Part shown: one piece after another, positions 61,501-64,000 of the stretch | How the letters are laid out: the number at the start of each line of letters is the position of its first letter | Position numbering within the stretch: position 1 is the stretch's first letter | Assembly: GCA_964019135.1 (NCBI GenBank) | Contig: OZ025256.1 | Span: 4,051,249 to 4,115,248 of the forward strand | Reading direction: 5' to 3' | Source: Arenicola marina | Taxonomy: Eukaryota > Annelida > Polychaeta > Arenicolidae | DNA length: 64,000 nucleotides | Notes under the pieces: model-generated | What the model saw: only the letters and a program-made list of their open reading frames with translations | What the model was told of the DNA's origin: nothing | Database searches by the model: none | Made by a program: the position numbers and the translations under genes

Positions 61501-63741
61501 CTATAGAGGCAACTTACTTGCCCTCCCCCTCTGTACAGGCTACTTACTTGCCCTACTCTTCCTCTATGCAGGCTACTTACTTGCCCTCCTCCTCCTCTAT
61601 ACAGGCCAGATACTTGCCCTCCTCCTCCTCTATACAGGCTACTTACTTGCCCTCCTCCTCTATCCAGGCTACTTACTTGCCCTCCTCCTCCTCTATCCAG
61701 GCTACTTACTTGCCCTCCTCCTCCTCTATAGAGGCAACTTACTTGCCCTCCTCCTCCTCCTCTATACAGGCTACATACTTGCCCTCCTCCTCCTCTATAC
61801 AGCCTACTTACTTGCCCTCCTCCTCTCTATAGAGGCAACTTACTTGCCCTACTCCTCTATACAGGCTACTTACTTGCCCTCCTCCTCCTCTATAAAGGCA
61901 ACTTACTTGCCCTCCTCCTCCTCTATCCAGGCTACTTACTTGCCCTTCTCCTCCTCTATAGAGGCAACTTACTTGCCCTCCTCCTCTGTACAGGCTACTT
62001 ACTTGCCCTACTCTTCCTCTATGCAGGCTACTTACTTGCCCTCCTCCTCCTCTATACAGGCCAGATACTTGCCCTCCTCCTCCTCTATACAGGCTACTTA
62101 CTTGCCCTCCTCCTCCTCTATCCAGGCTACTTACTTGCCCTCCTCCTCCTCTATAGAGGCAACTTACTTGCCCTCCTCCTCTGTACAGGCTACTTACTTG
62201 CCCTCCTCCTCCTCTATAGAGGCTACTTATTTGCCCTCCTCCTCCTCTATACAGGCCAGATCCTTGCCCTCCTCCTCCTCTTTACAGGCTACTTACTTGC
62301 CCTCCTCCTCCTCTATCCAGGCTACTTACTTGCCCTCCTCCTCCTCTATCCAGGCTACTTACTTGCCCTCCTCCTCCTCTATCCAGGCTACTTACTTGCC
62401 CTCCTCCTCCTCTATAGAGGCAACTTACTTGCCCTCCTCCTCTGTACAGGCTACTTACTTGCCCTACTCTTCCTCTATACAGGCTACTTACTTGCCCTCC
62501 TCCTCCTCTATCCAGGCTACTTACTTGCCCTCCTCCTCCTCTATAGAGGCAACTTACTTGCCCTCCTCCTCTATCCAGGCTACTTACTTGCCCTCCTCCT
62601 CCTCTATAGAGGCTACTTATTTGCCCTCCTCCTCCTCTATACAGGCCAGATCCTTGCCCTCCTCCTCCTCTTTACAGGCTACTTACTTGCCCTCCTCCTC
62701 CTCTATCCAGGCTACTTACTTGCCCTCCTCCTCCTCTATCCAGGCTACTTACTTGCCCTCCTCCTCCTCTATCCAGGCTACTTACTTGCCCTCCTCCTCC
62801 TCTATAGAGGCAACTTACTTGCCCTCCTCCTCTGTACAGGCTACTTACTTGCCCTACTCTTCCTCTATACAGGCTACTTACTTGCCCTCCTCCTCCTCTA
62901 GACAGGCCAGATACTTGCCCTCCTCCTCCTCTATACAGGCTACTTACTTGCCCTCCTCCTCCTCTATCCAGGCTACTTACTTGCCCTCCTCCTCCTCTAT
63001 AGAGGCAACTTACTTGCCCTCCTCCTCTGTACAGGCTACTTACTTGCCCTCCTCCTCCTCTATACAGGCAACTTACTTGCCCTCCTCCTCTGTACAGGCT
63101 ACTTACTTGCCCTCCTCCTCCTCTATAGAGGCTACTTACTTGCCCTCCTCCTCCTCTATACAGGCCAGATACTTGCCCTCCTCCTCCTCTATACAGGCTA
63201 CTTACTTGCCCTCCTCCTCCTCTATAGAGGCAACTTACTTGCCCTCCTCCTCCTCTATCCAGGCTACTTACTTGCCCTCCTCCTCCTCTATAGAGGCTAC
63301 TTACTTGCCCTCCTCCTCCTCTATACAGGCCAGATACTTGCCCTCCTCCTCCTCTATACAGGCCAGATACTTGCCCTCCTCCTCCTCTATACAGGCTACT
63401 TACTTGCCCTCCTCCTCCTCTATAGAGGCTACTTACTTGCCCTCCTCCTCCTCTATACAGGCCAGATACTTGCCCTCCTCCTCCTCTATACAGGCCAGAT
63501 ACTTGCCCTCCTCCTCCTCTATACAGGCTACTTACTTGCCCTCCTCCTCCTCTATAGAGGCTACTTACTTGCCCTCCTCCTCCTCTATACAGGCCAGATA
63601 CTTGCCCTCCTCCTCCTCTATACAGGCTACTTACTTGCCCTCCTCCTCCTCTATATAGCGCTTGACGACATCTTCATTCGCTAATCTGTCCAGTTTCGTC
63701 AGAGGCACGAATTTGACGTCGTCGTACAGGGCTCGGGGTTC
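562..63741 (-). CDS. SMCHD1: SMCHD1 orthologue, 5'-partial, interrupted by assembly gap
   Basis: SMCHD1 is a non-canonical SMC protein (GHKL ATPase plus hinge) that acts on chromatin in gene silencing in vertebrates. Exons in transcript order: 63741-63635, 59288-59206, 58889-58782, 58426-58349, 56639-56375, 55756-55657, 55047-54975, 54416-54145, 53286-53127, 34704-34637, 33825-33680, 33081-32952, 32387-32307, 31440-31282, 30762-30637, 30254-30175, 28088-27931, 27550-27388, 26830-26746, 23965-23934 (cut by gap), then 8499-8380, 8065-7980, 7345-7223, 3093-2903, 2462-2356, 2122-2052, 1913-1742, 1575-1417, 1004-562. Every junction is AG...GT and the phases chain without a break on each side of the gap. 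The protein aligns in order with human SMCHD1 as I remember it, from just after the ATPase module to the C-terminus. The ATPase exons must lie beyond 64000, and about 110 residues fall in the 200-N gap. The gene is packed with tandem arrays, many of them starting at its own splice sites. Confidence 0.95.
1742..3093 (-). CDS. SMCHD1: SMCHD1 SMC-type hinge domain exons
   Basis: Four exons (3093-2903, 2462-2356, 2122-2052, 1913-1742) encode the most conserved part of the gene, the hinge used for homodimerisation and nucleic-acid binding. Key matches to human SMCHD1 are [86 protein letters not shown] and [12 protein letters not shown]. This block alone identifies the gene. The domain looks intact, with no frame break and all conserved motifs present. 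The intron between 7223 and 3093 is almost completely an 11-bp minisatellite, and the acceptor at 3094-3095 lies about 20 bases from the array edge. Confidence 0.97.
2550..2715 (-). mobile_element. degenerate SINE, family 2
   Basis: This shares the diagnostic body 'aggctaaattgggccaa' and a degraded tRNA-like head (acctgttgatatacagctcag...cttaccaagata) with the copies at 7565-7745 and 30270-30466. It lies in an SMCHD1 intron. Confidence 0.6.
3111..7150. repeat. 11-bp minisatellite, about 365 copies
   Basis: Units alternate between 'gtacaggtagt', 'gtacgggtagt', 'gtacagttagt' and 'gtatacgggta'-type variants for about 4.0 kb. They fill the SMCHD1 intron between exons 7345-7223 and 3093-2903. The unit carries no exon sequence. 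On the minus (sense) strand it reads as CACTACCTGTA and contains no AG, so it offers no decoy 3' splice sites. Confidence 0.98.
7223..8499 (-). CDS. SMCHD1: SMCHD1 coiled-coil exons before the hinge
   Basis: Three exons (8499-8380, 8065-7980, 7345-7223) encode the coiled coil before the hinge: [52 protein letters not shown], and [16 protein letters not shown] followed by TPRRMCGL and HTEVLGK. This matches human DVKKQQQMAAL..., YKSLFEASQQLLNEMK and VLGKIAHLAQI in order. For the second exon two acceptors are possible. I chose the one at 8066-8067, which gives [10 protein letters not shown], because it aligns better with the human VEEARLKEAQ. The alternative, seven codons shorter, keeps the same frame. 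The donor at 7979 abuts a 56-bp minisatellite within about six bases. Confidence 0.93.
7395..7560. repeat. G-run minisatellite, about 5 copies
   Basis: The unit is 'cacatacaggcaaactgca' joined by G runs of variable length. It lies in the SMCHD1 intron upstream of the exon 7345-7223. Confidence 0.9.
7565..7745 (-). mobile_element. SINE family 2 copy
   Basis: The tail (aaatgttgggcttttaggccgc) and body (aggctaagtttggc) are followed by a degraded tRNA-like head (gatctgcagctcatcctgcttacc). It has the same layout as the copy at 30270-30466, and its 3' end faces low coordinates. Confidence 0.65.
7775..7978. repeat. 56-bp minisatellite abutting an SMCHD1 donor
   Basis: There are four to five copies of a unit containing 'cagtcgacacttcggtacaa' and 'atggacgtaac'. 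The last copy touches the 5' splice site of exon 8065-7980: the donor GTAAGTCACGTCC runs straight into the unit's TTACGTCC. Confidence 0.9.
8800..9080 (-). mobile_element. tRNA-derived SINE, family 1, internally inverted
   Basis: The tRNA-like head (minus strand: ATAGCTCAGTGGGTTAGCG, with B-box-like GGTCCGAGCC) and middle are in normal order. The tail module (8820-8930) is reversed relative to the intact copies at 9589-9846 and 33385-33645. Its end 'ataaccaaccaac' abuts 'ctttgcgaagaaggac'. Confidence 0.8.
9530..9910 (-). mobile_element. SINE family 2 copy interrupted by a SINE
   Basis: A family 2 tail (gttttaggccgcttttgtgcacat) is split by a family 1 SINE at 9589-9846 and resumes at 9857 (ccttgggattggatgaaa...). 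The interruption is flanked by a 10-bp target duplication. Confidence 0.75.
9589..9846 (-). mobile_element. tRNA-derived SINE, family 1, full copy
   Basis: The minus strand begins GGCGCGATAGCTCAGTGGGC (A-box-like) with B-box GGTTCGAGCCC, then a body and a tail ending in 'tatacaaccaac'. It is flanked by perfect 10-bp direct repeats 'cgggacaatg' at 9579-9588 and 9847-9856. Confidence 0.9.
10560..12480. other. intronic/intergenic region, no gene recognised
   Basis: GC-rich stretches (10560-10860, 11400-12480) flank an AT-rich block (10970-11290) with two diverged copies of a module containing 'ttttactggtt' and 'aaaagaatggat'. I find neither an SMCHD1 exon nor an obvious upstream exon of the LRR-ZU5 gene. 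Several open frames on both strands are low-complexity and unsupported. Confidence 0.5.
12500..12640 (+). mobile_element. SINE family 1 fragment
   Basis: A diverged tail module matches the family 1 body in the orientation opposite to 9589-9846 (cgcgatatgaccaac, ggttaaagcgtcc). The tRNA head is absent. Confidence 0.6.
12745..13400. repeat. 23-bp minisatellite, about 27 copies
   Basis: The unit is about 'taatgacggcctggtaccct' plus 'gta', with alternation of GGTACC and GGTGCC and some 18-20-bp shortened units. It lies in the long SMCHD1 intron about 1.7 kb upstream of the LRR-ZU5 start. It touches no recognised exon. Confidence 0.95.
13490..14110. repeat. CT-rich low-complexity region
   Basis: C/T-rich plus-strand DNA with long C runs and repeated 'cccatttccc' and 'ccccttcccac' blocks. 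No coding exon is supported. Confidence 0.7.
14916..15054 (+). promoter_or_regulatory. 16-bp repeat array with TATA motifs upstream of the LRR-ZU5 start
   Basis: About seven copies of a 16-bp unit (aaatccggatcggtat and variants) end shortly before the ATG at 15055. Two copies contain TATAAAT (14945 and 14961), roughly 95-110 bases upstream of the start codon. This could be the core promoter or part of a 5' UTR. No transcript evidence is available. The last units grade into the leader just before the Kozak sequence. Confidence 0.4.
15055..21421 (+). CDS. LRR-ZU5 protein, PIDD1-like, 3'-partial
   Basis: Exons: 15055-16191, 17759-18430, 19347-20110, 20483-20801, 21147-21421 (1,055 codons plus two bases), all GT-AG and in phase. 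The ATG has a strong Kozak context (gtcaccATGg). Residues 50-415 hold about 15 leucine-rich repeats of 23 residues (LxxLxLxxNxLxxLPxxI). The first intron splits one repeat, and joining it gives the perfect [17 protein letters not shown] long disordered linker follows: polybasic [17 protein letters not shown], His/Pro-rich runs, then an acidic run. From about residue 928 a ZU5-type domain begins (VTPAGGRF..., SLYFPAKAV) and ends TWHFSG. HFS is the self-cleavage motif known in PIDD1-type ZU5-UPA proteins. A UPA and death domain would be expected next but would fall in or beyond the gap. The linker is far longer and the LRR count higher than in PIDD1, so I give no symbol. Confidence 0.85.
16167..17660. 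repeat. 40-bp array duplicating LRR exon edge plus 5' splice site
   Basis: About 36 units each contain 'ctcagacacctcaag' followed by GTAAGG, which is the end of exon 15055-16191 and its donor, plus 'ccactgtggcgtcatc'. Some units carry a changed donor (caatGTAACG). Copies are near-identical close to the exon and increasingly diverged from about 17340 onward. Reading past the first donor gives K-V-R-P-L-stop. Many units contain TGACGTCA. Confidence 0.97.
18720..19340. repeat. degenerate CTGAT-rich repeat ahead of a 3' splice site
   Basis: Loose repeats of 'ctgatctgatccctcgat' and 'cctaaat' run up to the acceptor of exon 19347-20110 (ctgaccccag). CTGAT and CTGAC resemble metazoan branch-point consensus. 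Confidence 0.75.
20955..21080. repeat. about seven CRE-like 'gacgtca' repeats
   Basis: An 18-bp unit (gcaccgtgtgacgtcatc) is repeated with variation just upstream of exon 21147-21421. Most units keep TGACGTCA, the consensus for ATF/CREB-type factors. Confidence 0.8.
21390..23733. repeat. array duplicating the ZU5 HFS exon edge plus 5' splice site
   Basis: More than 30 units of about 60-75 bp contain 'cagacctggcacttctcagg' followed by GTGAGT, a G run of variable length, and 'tcacatcagctacatcagc'. The exonic part encodes Y-I-S-x-Q-T-W-H-F-S. In gene frame the codon after S-G is TGA. Some units carry altered donors (GGTTAGT, GGGTAGT). The array runs into the N gap, so its true length is unknown. 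Confidence 0.97.
23734..23933. other. assembly gap (200 N)
   Basis: The gap is exactly 200 N, a size often used for unknown length. It begins inside the LRR-ZU5 donor-edge array and ends inside an SMCHD1 exon, so it hides the 3' part of the plus-strand gene and about 110 SMCHD1 residues. SMCHD1 exons on both sides are in the right order and strand, which supports the join. Confidence 0.99.
23934..23965 (-). CDS. SMCHD1: SMCHD1 exon fragment cut by assembly gap
   Basis: Directly beside the N run, the minus strand reads 'gcgtag' followed by 32 bases encoding [10 protein letters not shown] in phase 0. That is the phase left by the preceding exon ending HSISSEA at 26746. The joined [14 protein letters not shown] matches the human stretch NSEQVIVEVLPNQP in position and character. 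The rest of this exon, and the following exons up to the one at 8499, are not in the window sequence. The exon is short, so this rests on phase, acceptor and context rather than on long homology. Confidence 0.75.
23960..24057. repeat. 44-bp repeat duplicating an SMCHD1 3' splice site
   Basis: About 2.3 copies of a unit starting 'gatatctacgcaacata' lie here. On the minus strand each includes GCGTAG-ATATC, the acceptor of the exon at 23965. The copies lie directly upstream of the exon in transcript order. Confidence 0.8.
24058..26745. repeat. 23-bp array next to an SMCHD1 donor, about 115 copies
   Basis: The unit is 'aaggcggagagagttattaa' plus 'tac', with 'cac' and 'tgc' variants. On the minus strand the exon edge GCG|GTATGCAACTCTCTTCGCC is a recognisable diverged unit. 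The far-end copies at 24096-24121 still read GCGGTATGA. The array occupies nearly the whole intron between 26746 and 23965, and longer blocks within it are repeated. Confidence 0.95.
26746..34704 (-). CDS. SMCHD1: SMCHD1 exons 10-19 of window (repeated Ig-like domains)
   Basis: Ten exons encode successive Ig-like beta-sandwich segments of the SMCHD1 middle region. Recognisable stretches are [17 protein letters not shown] (34704-34637), [10 protein letters not shown] (33825-33680), the conserved [16 protein letters not shown] turn (33081-32952), GFNIHGVKF (31440-31282), [13 protein letters not shown] (30762-30637), [10 protein letters not shown] (30254-30175), then [17 protein letters not shown] (28088-27931). 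The exon 27550-27388 ends VFTF at a donor whose edge is tandemly repeated. Exon 26830-26746 ends HSISSEA. Introns here hold a TTAA-flanked DNA element, SINEs, a duplicated AT-rich block and several minisatellites. All exon borders are GT-AG and keep frame. Confidence 0.93.
27005..27450. repeat. 96-bp array duplicating exon edge plus donor, 5 copies
   Basis: Each unit (32 codons) contains the minus-strand end of exon 27550-27388, encoding [14 protein letters not shown] and VFTF, then the donor AG|GTCGGTGGGG. Reading past the first donor in frame meets TAG after about eight codons. The farthest copy is the most diverged. Confidence 0.95.
28090..28240. repeat. short 'cctcggacgacacacaaaca' repeat, 4 copies
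   Basis: A unit of about 34 bp lies in the intron just upstream of the acceptor of exon 28088-27931. It has no exon content. Confidence 0.75.
28330..29060. repeat. 69-bp array derived from a mobile-like sequence
   Basis: About eight units contain 'aacggcggttctacggtagt' and 'ggccggtttcccggggcct'. The left part (28330-28490) carries sequence closely related to the foldback element at 59498-59764 (accgcatgaacacgcaacgg and gtgctaaac...aatagcc). This suggests that a copy of that element seeded the array. Confidence 0.85.
29083..30140. mobile_element. non-autonomous TTAA-flanked DNA transposon
   Basis: Perfect 18-bp terminal inverted repeats (ggtaagctacccataata at 29087-29104, its complement at 30119-30136) are each bordered by TTAA. 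The element is 1,050 bp, AT-rich and without a credible transposase frame. A block containing 'acctcggtaaacatcg' occurs twice near the left end. A TTAA target is typical of piggyBac-type elements, but the family is not proven. Confidence 0.85.
30270..30466 (-). mobile_element. SINE family 2, full-length-like
   Basis: The minus strand starts CCTCCTTGGTATAGTGGTTA (tRNA-like A box) with B box GGTTCGAATCC. It continues through the body (ggcccaatttagcct on this strand) to a tail 'aacatttgattttt'. Confidence 0.85.
30480..30601 (-). mobile_element. second SINE family 2 copy, head degraded
   Basis: This lies directly beside the previous copy. It has 'tcaaatgttggatgctttacg', 'aggctaaac' and a degraded tRNA head (gacctgttgatcagcagctcag). 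Confidence 0.6.
31490..31605. repeat. 24-bp minisatellite, about 5 copies
   Basis: The unit is 'tgcgtatctgcttgaaaccg' plus 'ycag', starting about 50 bases upstream of the acceptor of exon 31440-31282. It has no exon content. Confidence 0.85.
32405..32775. repeat. duplicated AT-rich block, 2 copies of about 180 bp
   Basis: Both halves contain 'gagtacatgcgtgaataaat', 'gaacgttaggg', a TA-rich run, and 'actttatatgtaa'. They are diverged by substitutions and small indels. The block lies in an SMCHD1 intron. Confidence 0.85.
33385..33645 (-). mobile_element. tRNA-derived SINE, family 1
   Basis: Same structure as 9589-9846: minus-strand GATAGTTCAGTGGGTTAGAG head, degraded B box, tail 'tatacaaccaac'. 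It lies in the intron before exon 33081-32952. No clear target duplication was seen. Confidence 0.85.
33895..33929. other. perfect 15-bp inverted repeat (hairpin)
   Basis: The arms 'ccttgcatgaacact' and 'agtgttcatgcaagg' are separated by 5 bases (aaacg), giving a strong potential stem-loop in an SMCHD1 intron. It may be the end of a small unidentified element, because B-box-like 'ggttcgaatcc' follows at about 34026. Confidence 0.8.
34840..34978 (-). mobile_element. tRNA-derived SINE, degenerate
   Basis: The minus strand starts CCTCCTTAGCTCCGTTGCTA, with a B-box-like GGATCAAACCC. An internal palindrome (gagtggctggttccagccactc) follows. It sits just outside the 18-kb array. Confidence 0.65.
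35045..53160. repeat. 18-kb, 42-bp array duplicating an SMCHD1 exon edge and 5' splice site
   Basis: About 430 units. On the minus strand each reads GGCGTGGCGGGGGAGTGC, ATCAAGGGCATCG, then donor GTAGGTGACAG: the last 31 bases of exon 53286-53127 plus 11 intron bases. The far end (35045) retains a different exon edge, AAGGACATCA|GTAAGG, probably the ancestral donor. Variants change one or two bases. A few units are 1 or 2 bases short. In gene frame the third codon after GGCATC is TGA. The unit is 14 codons long, so other frames stay open for kilobases by arithmetic alone. Confidence 0.98.
36960..49560. repeat. higher-order duplication of about 6.29 kb within the 42-bp array
   Basis: The order of variant units from about 36960 to 43253 recurs 6,293 bases later. 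Short units at 37253, 37420 and 40019 reappear at 43546, 43713 and 46312, always at the same offset. 6,293 equals 150 x 42 minus 7, the sum of the small deletions in the block. The second copy contains extra units around 48400-49170, including a nested 9-unit repeat. Confidence 0.9.
53127..63741 (-). CDS. SMCHD1: SMCHD1 exons 1-9 of window (post-ATPase, Ig-like region)
   Basis: Nine exons encode the stretch after the ATPase module. The first ends in an acidic run (YIEEEEG) that continues across the intron into [12 protein letters not shown]. Family matches include [11 protein letters not shown] (exon 58426-58349), [13 protein letters not shown] and [14 protein letters not shown] (56639-56375), and the Ig-like block starting [19 protein letters not shown] (54416-54145). 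The ninth exon (53286-53127) encodes [16 protein letters not shown] and ends VAGECIKGI. Three of these exons have edges that expanded into tandem arrays: the donor of the first (63635), the acceptor of the fifth (56639) and the donor of the ninth (53127). The donor of the eighth is duplicated once. Exon sizes and phases were read directly from the sequence. Homology is from memory of the human protein, and no alignment was run. Confidence 0.93.
53330..53450. repeat. TA/TG-rich short repeat
   Basis: Three to four loose copies of 'tatatatatgtgtgtatat' with short linkers lie upstream of the acceptor of exon 53286-53127. Confidence 0.75.
53680..53935. repeat. 25-bp array of CACGTG motifs
   Basis: About ten units of 'gactcgtgccacgtggttgc' plus 'tacgt'. 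Each carries CCACGTGG (palindromic E-box) and TACGTGAC. The array lies in the SMCHD1 intron between exons 54416-54145 and 53286-53127. Confidence 0.9.
54018..54200. repeat. two-copy duplication of an SMCHD1 exon edge and donor
   Basis: The end of exon 54416-54145 (encoding [17 protein letters not shown] and the donor GTGAGTCC) recurs at 54080-54031, with one Met-to-Val change. The two donors are 114 bases apart, and the interval is open in the gene frame. Confidence 0.93.
56580..57925. repeat. 91-bp array duplicating an SMCHD1 3' splice site, about 14 copies
   Basis: On the minus strand each unit has an acceptor (CTGACAG or variant), then exon start AGAACGTGAAGAACCTGG encoding [13 protein letters not shown], then intron sequence (AAACATACCCCCATTATCGC). 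The copy at 56639 continues into the real exon. Since 91 is not a multiple of 3, use of an upstream acceptor would shift the frame. Confidence 0.96.
57931..58060 (-). mobile_element. SINE family 1 fragment
   Basis: A tail module (gttggttgtataaccaggatg, gggagaaggaaggg, ccccggggtaacc) without the tRNA head lies directly beside the 91-bp array. Confidence 0.75.
58982..59110 (+). mobile_element. tRNA-related SINE head
   Basis: The plus strand has 'ccttcgtggccgagggatag' (A-box-like) and 'tggtttaaaacctgg' (degenerate B box) about 40 bases later. The length and lack of a clean cloverleaf argue for a SINE rather than a tRNA gene. Confidence 0.55.
59498..59764. mobile_element. foldback (MITE-like) element
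   Basis: Two 101-bp inverted arms (59498-59598 and 59664-59764) differ at about two positions and are separated by a 65-base spacer. The outer ends are 'acaatgtatttagtac'. No clear target duplication was seen. The inner arm end (aacggcggttctacgg) is shared with the array at 28330-29060. Confidence 0.9.
59766..59890. repeat. tandem duplication next to the foldback element
   Basis: Two copies of a unit of about 66 bp containing 'ggcgggcggcctccccgtga' and 'acgcaacggcggttc', related to the foldback element's inner sequence. Confidence 0.8.
60150..63660. repeat. 33-bp array duplicating an SMCHD1 exon edge and 5' splice site, about 105 copies
   Basis: On the minus strand each unit reads GAGGAGGAGGAGGGCAA, GTAAGTAGCC, then TGTATA or similar. 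This is the end of exon 63741-63635 (EEEEGK) plus its donor. In frame, the codon after GGC-AAG is TAA, so reading past the first donor stops at once. Units of 30 and 36 bp also occur through GAG gain or loss. Confidence 0.97.
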
Positions 63742-64000
63742 CTGGAAGCGATCAGGTACAGCTGTTAGGATGTCAGCATTCCATTTTTCCCCATTTTTAA
63801 TTAGCTTTTTAACCACGAGCGTTCACTACTACGTTCTATATTTTAGTGTTTCAGAATATACACAGCGCATATTGCAAAGACATTAAATAATTATATTAAT
63901 TAATTAATTAATGGACCAGAAGACGAGTTATATTGAGTGTCACAAGGAAGCTCAAATTTACTTTAATTATGGGTATTAACTGGTTGCATGTCTAACAGTC
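63742..64000. other. SMCHD1 intron, right end of window
   Basis: AT-rich intronic sequence upstream of the first recognised exon, including an ATTA-type run (63886-63911). The preceding SMCHD1 exons (ATPase module) are outside the window. Confidence 0.7.

Noticed and set aside
60103-63658. Plus-strand Ser/Pro/Leu-rich repeat open frames
   Set aside because: They are antisense to the donor-edge array, and the 33-bp unit is 11 codons, so openness is automatic.

Overview
This is eukaryotic (invertebrate animal) genomic DNA. It shows short exons with GT-AG introns, tRNA-derived SINEs, small DNA transposons and very large tandem repeat arrays. An amphioxus (Branchiostoma-type cephalochordate) is my best guess, from the SMCHD1 orthologue, the PIDD-like gene and the minisatellites that straddle splice sites. 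I recall, without being able to check, that minisatellites of this kind were reported in amphioxus. The organism call is inference.

Two genes are supported. (1) SMCHD1 on the minus strand runs from about 63741 down to the stop codon at 562. I can place 28 complete internal or terminal coding exons plus one exon cut by an assembly gap, about 1,315 codons. They match human SMCHD1 from just after the N-terminal ATPase module, through the Ig-like central region, coiled coil and SMC-type hinge, to the C-terminus. The N-terminal ATPase exons lie beyond 64000. (2) A leucine-rich-repeat plus ZU5 gene on the plus strand (15055 to at least 21421) sits inside one SMCHD1 intron. It ends in a His-Phe-Ser motif like the autoprocessing site of PIDD1. 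Its 3' end runs into a 200-N gap (23734-23933), which also hides about 110 residues of SMCHD1.

Layout from the left: SMCHD1 3' end and hinge exons (562-3093); an 11-bp array (3111-7150); coiled-coil exons (7223-8499); SINE-rich and GC-rich intron (8500-14900); PIDD-like gene (15055-23733) and gap; a 23-bp array filling an SMCHD1 intron (24058-26745); SMCHD1 central exons (26746-34704); an 18-kb, 42-bp-unit array (35045-53160); SMCHD1 exons (53127-59288) with a 91-bp array; a 33-bp array (60150-63660); and the first SMCHD1 exon in the window.

The striking signal is that at least seven independent tandem arrays, in both genes, each duplicate an exon edge together with its splice site. Five clear arrays carry the 5' splice site (16167-17660, 21390-23733, 27005-27450, 35045-53160, 60150-63660), one carries the 3' splice site (56580-57925), and a two-copy case lies at 54018-54200. 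Two more at 23960-26745 flank both ends of a single intron. In the donor arrays the reading frame hits a stop within a few codons past the first donor, so only the exon-proximal splice site keeps the protein intact.
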